Below, in pieces: positions 24,440-32,607 of a stretch of 64,000 bases of DNA (within the stretch, counting starts at the first letter, position 1; each line of letters opens with the position of its first letter). The notes under the pieces were generated by a model. That model did no database searches, was not told the DNA's origin, and worked only from the letters and a program-made list of their open reading frames with translations. The stretch comes from Pseudomonas sp. Q11 (GTDB lineage Bacteria > Pseudomonadota > Gammaproteobacteria > Pseudomonadales > Pseudomonadaceae), in NCBI RefSeq assembly GCF_024494355.1, contig NZ_JAKNQY010000032.1:1-64000 (forward strand), written 5' to 3'. The translations under genes and the position numbers were made by a program.

Positions 24440-25555
24440 TCAAGCAACGGAGATGGAGTGAAACCGGGTGATTGAAAACGCATCCAGCGACGTTTTTGAC
24501 GCGCCGCAGCAGATGATCTCGGTGAGCGCCTGGCCCACCGCGGGACCGATCTGAAAACCCGCGCCGGCAAAGCCGAACGCATGCAACAGGCCGGGTTGGG
24601 TGCTGCTGTGCCCGATCACCGGTTGGCGATCGGGCAGGTAACCTTCGGTGCCGCTCCAGGTGCGAATCGCCTGGGCACCCTCCAAAAAAGGGTAGAGCTC
24701 CACGGCTTGGCGCAGGATTTCGATCACTGCGTTCTGGCCGGGTCGGGCGCGGGCATCGTCCAGGGCAAAACCTTGGCCGCCCCCCAGCACGCAGTTGCCG
24801 CGGGCGACCTGGCGCGCATAGATACCGCCACCTTCCACGCCGGTGCTGGCATCCATCACCAAAGGTAACGGCTCGGTGACCAGCATCGCCGGATGCCCGG
24901 CATGCATCGGCACCGCTTCGCCAAATTGCGCGGCAAAATGGCTCGCCCAGGCACCCGCGCAGTTCAGCAGCCAGGAAGCCTGAAGCACCAGGCCCGTTTC
25001 GGTACGCACACCAAAGCGCTGGCCGTCATGTTCCACATGGCTGACTGCGCATTGTTCGTGGATCTGTGCGCCATGCCTGCGGGCTGCATGGGCGAATGCC
25101 GGGGACACCAGTCGCGGATTGGCGTGGCCGTCGTCCGGGCAGAGGGATGCGCCGACCGCGACTGCGCCGACCCATGGGAAACGGGCGCGCAACTGATCTC
25201 GATCCAGCAGTTGCAGATCAAGGCCGAACCCCTGGCTGCTGGCGGCGTAGTCGTGCAGGGCCCGCAGGTCGTCGGGGCTGCGGGCCAGTTTCAGGTGACC
25301 ACTGCGCTGGTACTCCCCATCGATGCCGATCAACTGCGGCAACTGGCTCCAGATTTCATGGGCCCGTTGCGACAGCGGCAGTTGTGACAACGGTCGACCC
25401 TGGCGCCGCACGCCGCCGTAGTTGACACCGCTGGAGTGCGAACCGCAGAAGTCTCGCTCCAGCAATGCCACCCGGCGTCCGGCTTTGCTCAGGAACAGCG
25501 CGGCCGAGGCGCCGACGATACCGCCGCCAATGATCACGACATCCACTTCGATCAT
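24440..25555 (-). CDS. FAD-dependent amine/imino-acid dehydrogenase, beta subunit (HcnC/DadA-like)
   Basis: This is a DAO-fold FAD oxidoreductase of 371 residues. The dinucleotide motif VVIIGGGIVGASAALFLSKAG is at the N-terminus and the C-terminal FAD contact region is GFAGAGFQIGPAVGQALTEI. It resembles HcnC, the beta subunit of D-hydroxyproline dehydrogenase and opine oxidases. These work with a second FAD/Fe-S subunit and a small 2Fe-2S subunit, both encoded next door. ATG 25555 overlaps the stop of the preceding gene by 4 bases, which fixes the start and indicates translational coupling. Confidence 0.85.
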   Translation of the reverse strand: MIEVDVVIIGGGIVGASAALFLSKAGRRVALLERDFCGSHSSGVNYGGVRRQGRPLSQLPLSQRAHEIWSQLPQLIGIDGEYQRSGHLKLARSPDDLRALHDYAASSQGFGLDLQLLDRDQLRARFPWVGAVAVGASLCPDDGHANPRLVSPAFAHAARRHGAQIHEQCAVSHVEHDGQRFGVRTETGLVLQASWLLNCAGAWASHFAAQFGEAVPMHAGHPAMLVTEPLPLVMDASTGVEGGGIYARQVARGNCVLGGGQGFALDDARARPGQNAVIEILRQAVELYPFLEGAQAIRTWSGTEGYLPDRQPVIGHSSTQPGLLHAFGFAGAGFQIGPAVGQALTEIICCGASKTSLDAFSITRFHSISVA

Positions 25556-26907
25556 GGCTCGACCTCCAGGCCAAACGGTACGGGTTTGACCGGGGCCTGT
25601 GCCCGCATCCGACCGATTTCGCCAACGGGGCGCCCGCTCTCGCGGGCAATGATTTCCGCCGCTGCGGCGCCACACATCCTCCCTTGGCAACGCCCCATGC
25701 CGACCCGGCAATGGGCCTTGACCCGGTTGATTTCCCAATGACCTTCATCCACTACCCGGCGGATCTCGCCTGCGCTGACTTCTTCGCAGCGGCAGATCAT
25801 CAGATCGTCAGTGGCGTGGACGGCCCAGTCCGTAGGAAAGACAAAGGCGCGCTCCAGACCCTGTCGAAAACGGTCGATGCGTTCCAGGGATTGTTCCAGC
25901 TGGGTGCAACGCTGCGGGTCGATCAGATAGCCGCGGTCTTCGAGCAGGGCCAGGGCCGCACGTTCGCCGGCTATTTCTGCGGCGTCGGCGCCCATAATTC
26001 CAGCACCGTCGCCCGCCAGGTAGATCCCCGGTACGCTGCTGCGACCGGCATGGTCGCGCTGTGGCAGCCAGGCGCGGTTAAGAGGGTTCCAGGAAAATTC
26101 GCAGCCCAGCAGGTCAGCCAGTTGGGTTTCGCTGCGCAAGCCGTGAGCGAAGGCCACCGCGTCGCAATCGAGCGACTGCAAGCCTTTGCTGTTGCGCCAT
26201 TTCAGTGACTGGACGCGCCGTTCTCCGTCGATACGCGTCAGGCTTGCCCCTTGGTGCACGGCGATGCCGTGGGTGGTCAGCCAGGCGCGATAGTAGAGCC
26301 CCTTGGCCAGTGTGGCCGGTTGTGCCAGCAGACCGGGCAGGGCGCGAGCCTGGGCGCTCAAGGGCGAGCTGTCGAGTACCGCGACCACGTTGGCGCCTGC
26401 CCTGGCGTATTGATAAGCCACCAGATAAAGCAACGGGCCGCTGCCGGCAAACACGACCCGTTCACCGATGGCGCAACCCTGAAACTTCAGGGCAATCTGC
26501 GCGGCGCCCAGGCTGTACACACCCGGCAGTGTCCATCCAGGCACTGGCAGGATTCGGTCGGTGGCGCCCGTTGCGACGATCACGCTGGCGTACTCCAGAC
26601 GCGCGGCGCGGCCCTCATGCAAGGTATCCAGCAGACCGGCCTCGGCGTTCCACACCAGCGTGTCTGGCCGGTAATCGAGCTGTTCGCGCAACTCGTCGAA
26701 GGTTTGGTGCAGGGCACTGGCTTTGTGCGCCTCAAAGCCATACAACTTGGCCGGCGAGCGCTTGAAATTGAGCGGTTGTTGCCGATAGATCTGTCCGCCA
26801 CCGCGTGCGGCTTCGTCCAGCAGGATGGGGTATACGCCGTGGGCGACCAGAGTCTGGGCGGCGCGGATACCCGCCGGGCCGGCACCGATGATGGTGACCG
26901 GCTTCAT
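25552..26907 (-). CDS. FAD/NAD(P)-binding oxidoreductase with Cys-rich C-terminus, alpha subunit (HcnB-like)
   Basis: The 451-residue protein has an FAD motif (VTIIGAGPAGIRAAQTL), a second nucleotide site (VVFAGSGPLLYLVAYQYA) and a C-terminal BFD-like Fe-S region (MICRCEEVSAGEIR, then CRVGMGRCQGRMCG). This matches HcnB, opine oxidase subunit A and the D-hydroxyproline dehydrogenase alpha subunit. It shares a 4-base overlap with the following beta-subunit gene. I chose ATG 26907 over GTG 26913. A REP pair separates it from the 2Fe-2S subunit gene upstream. Confidence 0.87.
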   Translation of the reverse strand: MKPVTIIGAGPAGIRAAQTLVAHGVYPILLDEAARGGGQIYRQQPLNFKRSPAKLYGFEAHKASALHQTFDELREQLDYRPDTLVWNAEAGLLDTLHEGRAARLEYASVIVATGATDRILPVPGWTLPGVYSLGAAQIALKFQGCAIGERVVFAGSGPLLYLVAYQYARAGANVVAVLDSSPLSAQARALPGLLAQPATLAKGLYYRAWLTTHGIAVHQGASLTRIDGERRVQSLKWRNSKGLQSLDCDAVAFAHGLRSETQLADLLGCEFSWNPLNRAWLPQRDHAGRSSVPGIYLAGDGAGIMGADAAEIAGERAALALLEDRGYLIDPQRCTQLEQSLERIDRFRQGLERAFVFPTDWAVHATDDLMICRCEEVSAGEIRRVVDEGHWEINRVKAHCRVGMGRCQGRMCGAAAAEIIARESGRPVGEIGRMRAQAPVKPVPFGLEVEP

Positions 26908-26954
26908 AGCCACCCCGTTGGCGATGCTGTGGGATTTATGCTGCTATCGCCGCA

Positions 26955-27053
26955 GCCATCGCGAGCAGGCTCGCTCCCACAGGAGACTTGCGGTGCTCTC
27001 AGAATCAAGCACCACCGCCGCCCCCATGTGGGAGCGAGCCTGCTCGCGATGGG
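26955..27053. repeat. Two REP sequences in reversed (tail-to-tail) order
   Basis: Here the REP reading GCGAGCAGGCTCGCTCCCAC comes first and GTGGGAGCGAGCCTGCTCGC second, the opposite order from the other REPINs in the window. It lies inside the oxidoreductase operon between the small Fe-S gene and the alpha subunit. Confidence 0.85.
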
Positions 27054-27073
27054 GTCATCCCAGACGGCATTGT

Positions 27074-27364
27074 TCATGGCTGGCGCCCCGGTTCGCGGGT
27101 GATTTGCTGGCCGGCTTCAAGCTGGGTCGAGCAGGCGCGCACACGGCGGCCGTCGCCCAGGCGGACCCAGCAATCCTGGCAGGCGCCCATCAGGCAAAAA
27201 CCGGCCCGGGGCTCGGCGCTGAAGTCGCTGCCGCGCAGATGGTCGCTGCAGGTCAGCACCGCGGTGAGCACGGTATCGCCCAGCAGACCGATGGCCGGTT
27301 CGCCGTCGAGGGTAAAGTCCAGGGCCGGGCGGTCGCCTTCGGCCAGTCGTTTCAGCAGAGCCAT
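27074..27364 (-). CDS. Small 2Fe-2S ferredoxin-like subunit (HcnA/sarcosine oxidase N-terminal type)
   Basis: This 96-residue protein carries the Cys pattern of a plant-type 2Fe-2S fold as found in HcnA and in the N-terminus of sarcosine oxidase alpha: CSDHLRGS, then CLMGACQDCWV and a later CST. It would pass electrons between the two FAD subunits. I chose ATG 27364, 7 bases after the stop of the permease gene, which places it in the transporter operon. The overlong frame to 27424 runs into that permease. Confidence 0.82.
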   Translation of the reverse strand: MALLKRLAEGDRPALDFTLDGEPAIGLLGDTVLTAVLTCSDHLRGSDFSAEPRAGFCLMGACQDCWVRLGDGRRVRACSTQLEAGQQITREPGRQP

Positions 27365-27371
27365 GGCGCCC

Positions 27372-28166
27372 TCATTGTTTGCCCACCAGGACCCGATCCA
27401 GGCCATAGACCCGGTCGAGCACAATCATGGTCAGCGCCGTGAGCGCGATGACCAGCGCCGACACCGCCGCCATCATCGGATCGATGGATTCGGTGGCGTA
27501 GACATACATGCGCACCGGCAGGGTTTGCGTGGCCGGTGAAGTGACGAAGATCGACAAGGTGACCTCATCGAAGCTGTTGATGAACGCCAGCAACCAGCCT
27601 CCGGCCACCCCGGGCAGAATCATCGGCAAGGTGATTTGCCGAAACAGCGTGAAGCGCCCGGCCCCGAGCGATTGCGCGGCCTGCTCGGCGCTGCGGTCCA
27701 GACCGATGGCCGAGGCCAACACCAGACGCAGCACATACGGTGTAATCACCAGCACATGGGCGAAGATCAGCCAGGTGAAGCTGCCGTTCACACCCATCAG
27801 CGCAAACAGCCGCAACAGCGCCACACCCAGTACCAGGTGCGGAATGATGATCGGCGACAGGAACAGACCATTGAAAAAATCCCGGCCAGGGAATTGGAGC
27901 CGAGTGATCGCCAGGGCTGCCGGCACCGCGATCAATGTCGCCAGCGACGCTGCGCTGAACGCCAGGATCAGGCTGTTGTAGAACGCATCGATAAAATCGG
28001 CGCGCTCGAACACCGCACGGAACCAGCGCAGGGAAAACTCCGTGGTCGGCAGGCTCAGGGTGTTTTCCGGGGTGAAGGCAACAAGACAGACCACCAGCAG
28101 CGGCGCCATCATGAACACCACCACCAGGGCATGAAACAACAGGGCGAAAGGACCGTTCCTGGACAT
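27372..28166 (-). CDS. ABC transporter permease (PotC/PotI type)
   Basis: This inner-membrane permease of 264 residues has about six hydrophobic segments and the EAA-type loop (EQAAQSLGAGRFTLFRQITLP) that contacts the ATPase. It pairs with the permease encoded just upstream to form the channel. The gap to that gene is 6 bases. Confidence 0.9.
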   Translation of the reverse strand: MSRNGPFALLFHALVVVFMMAPLLVVCLVAFTPENTLSLPTTEFSLRWFRAVFERADFIDAFYNSLILAFSAASLATLIAVPAALAITRLQFPGRDFFNGLFLSPIIIPHLVLGVALLRLFALMGVNGSFTWLIFAHVLVITPYVLRLVLASAIGLDRSAEQAAQSLGAGRFTLFRQITLPMILPGVAGGWLLAFINSFDEVTLSIFVTSPATQTLPVRMYVYATESIDPMMAAVSALVIALTALTMIVLDRVYGLDRVLVGKQ

Positions 28167-28172
28167 GACGAG

Positions 28173-29042
28173 TTACCCCAATGACTTCTTGTAGCGGCCC
28201 TCGATCATGCGGTTCCACGACAGCATGATCAGCAGGTTGAGCAGCAGCAGTGCGACGGCAATGGCCGCGCCCATTGGCCAGTTCAGCTCTGACAGGTACT
28301 GGTCGTAGATCAGCGTGGCGACCATTTTCAGGCGGCGTCCGCCGAGCAGACCGGGAATGGCGAAGGAACTGGCGGCGAGGCCGAATACGATGAGGGTGCC
28401 GGACAATACGCCGGGCATGATCTGCGGCAGCACGACCTTGCGCATTACCGTGAACTGGCTCGCGCCCAAGGACAGCGCGGCCTGTTCGGCGGCCGGATCG
28501 AGCTTTTGCAGCGAGGTCCAGACCGGGATGATCATGAATGGCAGCATCACATGCACCAGGGCGATGACCACGGCAAACGGCGTATAGAGCAGCTTCATCG
28601 GTGAGCCGCCGAAGGCTTGCAAAGTCTGGTTGACCAACCCGTCGGCACCCAGCAACAGACTCCAGCCGAAGGCCCGCACCACCACCGAAATCAGCAGCGG
28701 CGTGAGAATCAGAATGAGGAAAATCGAGCGCCACGGCGCGCCCATGCGGCTGAGGATATAAGCCTCGGGCACGCCGATCAGTACGCACAAAATTGTGGTG
28801 AGTGCGCTGATCCAGAGTGTGCGCAAAAAGATCTCGTAATAGTACGGGTCGCTCAGCAGGCTGACGTAGTGGTCGAGGGTGTAGGCGTTTTCGTCGATGC
28901 CCGTGCCGTAGTCGAAGACGTTGAACGACAGCACCAGCGTCAGCCCCAAGGGAATGACCAGCAGGCCCAGGTACCAGGCCAGGGCTGGGGCGGACATCAG
29001 ATAGCCTTGTTTTCCCCGGCCCATTGCATCGATCAGCTTCAT
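28173..29042 (-). CDS. ABC transporter permease (PotB/PotH type)
   Basis: The 289-residue permease shows six membrane segments and the EAA loop AEQAALSLGASQFTVMRKVV. Its ATG overlaps the stop of the ATPase gene by 4 bases, which fixes the start. It is the first permease of a polyamine/opine-family importer. Confidence 0.9.
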   Translation of the reverse strand: MKLIDAMGRGKQGYLMSAPALAWYLGLLVIPLGLTLVLSFNVFDYGTGIDENAYTLDHYVSLLSDPYYYEIFLRTLWISALTTILCVLIGVPEAYILSRMGAPWRSIFLILILTPLLISVVVRAFGWSLLLGADGLVNQTLQAFGGSPMKLLYTPFAVVIALVHVMLPFMIIPVWTSLQKLDPAAEQAALSLGASQFTVMRKVVLPQIMPGVLSGTLIVFGLAASSFAIPGLLGGRRLKMVATLIYDQYLSELNWPMGAAIAVALLLLNLLIMLSWNRMIEGRYKKSLG

Positions 29043-30064
29043 GCCGGCACCTCGTCCACGCTCAGCAAGCGCAGCAGCGCCGGATCCCAGTCAAGACCCA
29101 CCGCCGTGCCTTCGGTCATCGGCGCGCAGCCGTCGTTGCGGCGCACCACGCAGAGCTCGCCCAGGTTGGTCGAGACGCCGTACAGCCATTGGCTGCCGAG
29201 AAAGAAGCGGCTGACGATGACGCCTTGCAACCGACCTGAGCCGGCTTGGCACAGATCGATTTTCTCTGGACGCAGGCTGAGCACCAGTTGGCCGCGGTCC
29301 TGGCTGCAAGCTTGAACGTTGCCCTGGCTGTCGCGCTCGCCGGGCAGCAGGTTGGCTTTGCCGACGAAGCCGGAAATGAATTCGGTGCGCGGGTGTTCGT
29401 AAAGGGTGTACGGTGCGTCGATCTGAGTGATGCGCCCGGCCTGCATCACCACGACCCGGTCACTGATGGACAGCGCTTCGGACTGGTCGTGGGTCACCAT
29501 CAAGGTGGTGATCCCGACTTCTCGCTGAATGCGGCGGATTTCGTACTGCATCTCCTCGCGCAGGTTGGCGTCGAGGTTGGACAGCGGTTCGTCAAGCAGC
29601 AGCACTGGCGGTTCGATCACCAGCGCTCGGGCCAGTGCCACGCGCTGGCGCTGGCCGCCGGAGAGTTCCCGCGGGTAGCGCTCGGCATGCAGGTCCAGAC
29701 GCACCAGCTTCAGGACCCGATCCACCCGTTGTTGCAGCTCGGCGCCGGGCACTTTGCGCATACGCAGGCCGAAGGCGACGTTGTCCCTGACGGTCATGTG
29801 GGGGAACAGCGCGTAGCTTTGGAACACGACGCCCAGCCCCCGGCTGGCGGGCTTGGCATGGGTGATATCGCGGCCGTCCAGCAGGATGCGTCCACTGCTG
29901 ACTTCGACGAAGCCGGCGATCATTTGCAAGGTGGTGGTTTTGCCGCAGCCGGAGGGGCCCAGCAGCGAGACGAATTCGCCTTTTTCCACCGAGAGATGGG
30001 TGTCCACCACGGCATCGATGTCCCCGTAACGTTTGCCAAGTCCTTCAAGTTGCACAAAAGCCAT
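29039..30064 (-). CDS. ABC transporter ATP-binding protein (PotA type)
   Basis: This 341-residue ATPase has Walker A GPSGCGKTT, signature LSGGQRQRVALARAL, Walker B VLLLDEPLSNLD and a C-terminal TOBE-like domain (PEKIDLCQAGSGRLQGVIV). I chose ATG 30064 (MAFVQLEGLGKRYG). It is the first gene of the leftward transporter-oxidoreductase cluster and is divergent from the IclR regulator. Confidence 0.92.
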   Translation of the reverse strand: MAFVQLEGLGKRYGDIDAVVDTHLSVEKGEFVSLLGPSGCGKTTTLQMIAGFVEVSSGRILLDGRDITHAKPASRGLGVVFQSYALFPHMTVRDNVAFGLRMRKVPGAELQQRVDRVLKLVRLDLHAERYPRELSGGQRQRVALARALVIEPPVLLLDEPLSNLDANLREEMQYEIRRIQREVGITTLMVTHDQSEALSISDRVVVMQAGRITQIDAPYTLYEHPRTEFISGFVGKANLLPGERDSQGNVQACSQDRGQLVLSLRPEKIDLCQAGSGRLQGVIVSRFFLGSQWLYGVSTNLGELCVVRRNDGCAPMTEGTAVGLDWDPALLRLLSVDEVPA

Positions 30065-30240
30065 GATTGCGCTCCACCTGAGATTGTTATGCGTCGCCAC
30101 AAGGCGCGCTTTTTTGTATGGGCAGATACGAAAGGATGCTGCGGGGTGCGTTGGCGCTCGACGTTAAGTCGGCTGCCGCTGTTGTTCGAATCGCCCCTGT
30201 ATGGACGCAGAGTAGGACGAAGAATAGGATGGGCTCAATG

Positions 30241-30271
30241 GACTATTTCACTGAGAGGACGACTATTTTCA
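30241..30271 (+). promoter_or_regulatory. Direct repeats upstream of the IclR gene, possible operators
   Basis: GACTATTTCA (30241-30250) and GACTATTTTCA (30261-30271) start 20 bases apart, two helical turns, in the 246-base divergent control region. They are candidate IclR binding sites. Confidence 0.35.
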
Positions 30272-30310
30272 GTTTACTTCGGTGAATAAATTTAACTAAC
30301 GAGAAACTCC

Positions 30311-31147
30311 ATGCCGGATTCCACTGATCGGAATAACGAAAAAAACGAAGTCGGGGTTGGCGCAGTCTCCCGACTGTTTGCCGTGTTGCGCAGCCTGGGT
30401 GACACCGTCGAGGGCGGGGAGCGGGTCACGCAGCTGGCTCAGCGCATCGGTCTGTCTCAACCCACCACACATCGCATGCTGCGCAGCCTGATGGACGAGG
30501 GCATGGTCGAGCAGGACGCGCGCAGCAAACGCTATCGCCTGAGCCTGGACTTCTTTGCCTTGGCCGCGCGCGCCGGGAACACCGGCAACCTGCGTGAGCT
30601 GACGCGGCCGGCCATGTTGCGACTGTCGGCGTCCCTGGGGGACTCGTTATTTCTGCTGGCGCGCAGCGGTTTCGATGCGATCTGTCTGGACCGCAGTGAA
30701 GGTCCGTTTCCGATCCGCACGTTCACCGGCGACATTGGCGGTCGCGTGGCGTTGGGTGTAGGACAGGGCAGCCTGGCGATCCTGGCGTTCCTGCCGGAAG
30801 AGGAGCGCGACACGGTGATTCATTACAACCTGCCACGGCTCAAGGATTTTCATTTGTACGATGAAGTCTTCCTGCGCACGGAAGTGGAGAACGTGCGCGC
30901 ATTGGGCTACGCCGGACGCAACACCGGCGTGTTGCAAGGCATGGCCGGGGTGGCCGTGCCGATCCTGGATCGGGAAGGCCGCGCCGTGGCGGCGTTGAGT
31001 GTGGCGACCGTGAGTGATCGACTGGGGCCGGACCGCCTGCCGACGGTAGTTGAGATGCTCAAGCGCGAGGCGGCCCTGATCGGGCCGCGGATCAATCCGT
31101 TCGACCCGCTGTTGCGCAGGCCCTCGCAGGTGTTTGGGCAGGGTTGA
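30311..31147 (+). CDS. IclR-family transcriptional regulator
   Basis: The 278-residue regulator has an N-terminal winged helix-turn-helix (VTQLAQRIGLSQPTTHRMLR) and an effector domain (about residues 90-265, with GYAGRNTGVLQGMAGVAVPI). Divergent placement from the ABC/oxidoreductase operon suggests that it controls that operon in response to the imported substrate. ATG 30311 follows GAGAAA. Confidence 0.88.
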   Translation: MPDSTDRNNEKNEVGVGAVSRLFAVLRSLGDTVEGGERVTQLAQRIGLSQPTTHRMLRSLMDEGMVEQDARSKRYRLSLDFFALAARAGNTGNLRELTRPAMLRLSASLGDSLFLLARSGFDAICLDRSEGPFPIRTFTGDIGGRVALGVGQGSLAILAFLPEEERDTVIHYNLPRLKDFHLYDEVFLRTEVENVRALGYAGRNTGVLQGMAGVAVPILDREGRAVAALSVATVSDRLGPDRLPTVVEMLKREAALIGPRINPFDPLLRRPSQVFGQG

Positions 31148-31188
31148 ATTTCACGGACATCCCCGCTCCCACAGGGGATCTGCGGTGA

Positions 31189-31941
31189 TCAGAAGTTCTG
31201 TGTCTGCTTGAGCATCTGCGCCGCTGGCATATCGCTGGGCACCACCATCGCATAGTTGTACCCGGCCCCCGACCAATACTCGGCTTGCAGCTCGCCGTCG
31301 CGACGGCTGCCACGGGGCAGCAGGAAATTTTTCGGGCCTGGTGGGCGCACGTAGAAGCTGATCTTCTGGCCGCTCGGGTCCTGATAAACCACCATCGCCG
31401 CCGCCCCTTGCTCAGTGCTCAGCAACCGCCCGCTGACCGGCTTGAAACCTGCCCCCGACAGGTCTGGCAGGCGGTTGGCCTGGGTGAAGTAACGGTCGAG
31501 CCAACCTTGCATATTGCTCTCGTCGCCGCTTTGGTAATCGGCCGGCAGGATGCCTTGCTGGGCAAATAGTCGATACGCCTGCAAGGCGTCGGTCATGGGC
31601 AACATAGCGCTGATGAGCGTCATCTCCCGGGCCTTCCAGCCGCTCAAACCACCCACGCTGACGGCCAGCAGCAGCACTGCTGCGCTGGCCAGGTGGCGAT
31701 GGGATCGATGTTTCAAGCGTTGGCGGATCACGGTCGGATCGAGGTCCGGGTTAGAGGGGTGTTGCAGGCCTGCGCTCAGGGCCGCGCGCAGGTGTTGCGC
31801 ATCCTGTTGCCAGGCCCGGACCCGGGCGGCGACTTCCGGGTGATTAGCCAGGTAGTTTTCCATCAGACGCTGGTCGGCTTCGCTCAGTTGACGATCGACG
31901 TAGGCGTGCAGGTCGTTGTCGCTGGGGGGCATGCTGATCAT
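31189..31941 (-). CDS. Membrane anti-sigma factor
   Basis: This 250-residue protein has a short cytoplasmic N-terminus (DNDLHAYVDRQLSEADQRLMENYLA, typical of anti-sigma domains but without an HxxxCxxC zinc motif), one transmembrane helix (ASAAVLLLAVSVGGLSG, about residues 88-104), and a periplasmic C-terminal domain. Its ATG overlaps the sigma gene stop by 4 bases, so the pair is translated together. It should hold the ECF sigma inactive until an envelope signal, probably oxidative, arrives. Confidence 0.85.
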   Translation of the reverse strand: MISMPPSDNDLHAYVDRQLSEADQRLMENYLANHPEVAARVRAWQQDAQHLRAALSAGLQHPSNPDLDPTVIRQRLKHRSHRHLASAAVLLLAVSVGGLSGWKAREMTLISAMLPMTDALQAYRLFAQQGILPADYQSGDESNMQGWLDRYFTQANRLPDLSGAGFKPVSGRLLSTEQGAAAMVVYQDPSGQKISFYVRPPGPKNFLLPRGSRRDGELQAEYWSGAGYNYAMVVPSDMPAAQMLKQTQNF

Positions 31942-32444
31942 TTGAGTATCCGCAGGGCAGGGCGGGTGATTTCGCCGTCGCTGAGTTGGCGCAGGGCTTG
32001 GCGGGCGCGGGATATGCGTGACATCACGGTGCCGGTCGGCACGCCGAGAATGTCGGCCACTTGCTGGTAACTCAAGCCTTCCACCGAGACCCACAGCAGC
32101 AGCGCGCGCTGTTCGGTCGTCAGTTGATCGAAAGCCTCAAGGGACGATTGGGCGATCACGCTGCGCTCGGCCGAAGGGTGGGCATCGTCGCGACCGGTGA
32201 AAAATTCCAGCATGCGTGCATAGCGTCGGGAACGACGATGGCTATCGAGAAACTGGCGATAAAGAATCGAAAACAGCCAGGCCCGAAGGTCACCGTCGGC
32301 ACGTTTGTCGTTCCATTTTGACAATGCCCGCTCCAGGCACGCTTGCACCAGGTCATCAGCGTTGCTGGGGTTGCGCGTCAACGACACGGCAAAACGCCGT
32401 AGTCGGGGGATGAGCATGCGCAACTGTTCGTCGAGTTCGTTCAT
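31938..32444 (-). CDS. ECF-type RNA polymerase sigma factor
   Basis: This is a 168-residue group IV sigma factor with region 2 (NADDLVQACLERALSKW, LRAWLFSILYRQFLD) and region 4 (LTTEQRALLLWVSVEGLSYQQVADILGVPTGTVMSRISRAR). It is expected to recognise the GGAATA-N15-CGTC motif seen at its own promoter and at the catalase-like gene. It is co-transcribed with the anti-sigma gene. Confidence 0.92.
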   Translation of the reverse strand: MNELDEQLRMLIPRLRRFAVSLTRNPSNADDLVQACLERALSKWNDKRADGDLRAWLFSILYRQFLDSHRRSRRYARMLEFFTGRDDAHPSAERSVIAQSSLEAFDQLTTEQRALLLWVSVEGLSYQQVADILGVPTGTVMSRISRARQALRQLSDGEITRPALRILK

Positions 32445-32482
32445 GGCTGTGCTTCTTTGGCAGTCACTGCGCCGGGAGTGGA

Positions 32483-32509
32483 AAGACGACTCGCGAACGA
32501 GATTATTCC
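32483..32509 (-). promoter_or_regulatory. ECF-type promoter of the sigma/anti-sigma operon
   Basis: On the minus strand GGAATA (32509-32504), a 15-base spacer and CGTCTT (32488-32483) form an ECF-type promoter about 40 bases before the sigma ATG. Confidence 0.7.
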
Positions 32510-32537
32510 AGCCTGGAAAAAATAAATACGAGGCGTG

Positions 32538-32564
32538 GGAATAAAACCCTCAGGCTTTCGTCTG
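32538..32564 (+). promoter_or_regulatory. ECF-type promoter of the catalase-like operon
   Basis: GGAATA (32538-32543), a 15-base spacer and CGTCTG (32559-32564) repeat the motif and spacing of the divergent sigma promoter. It lies about 45 bases before the catalase-like ATG. Confidence 0.72.
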
Positions 32565-32607
32565 ACGGGTCCTTTGTACAAATGGCCTTGGGCCTTGGAG
32601 CTTCGTC

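Noticed and set aside
31150..31185. REP fragment CGCTCCCACAGGGG after the IclR gene
   Set aside because: Only a half copy without its partner arm, too short to list as an element.
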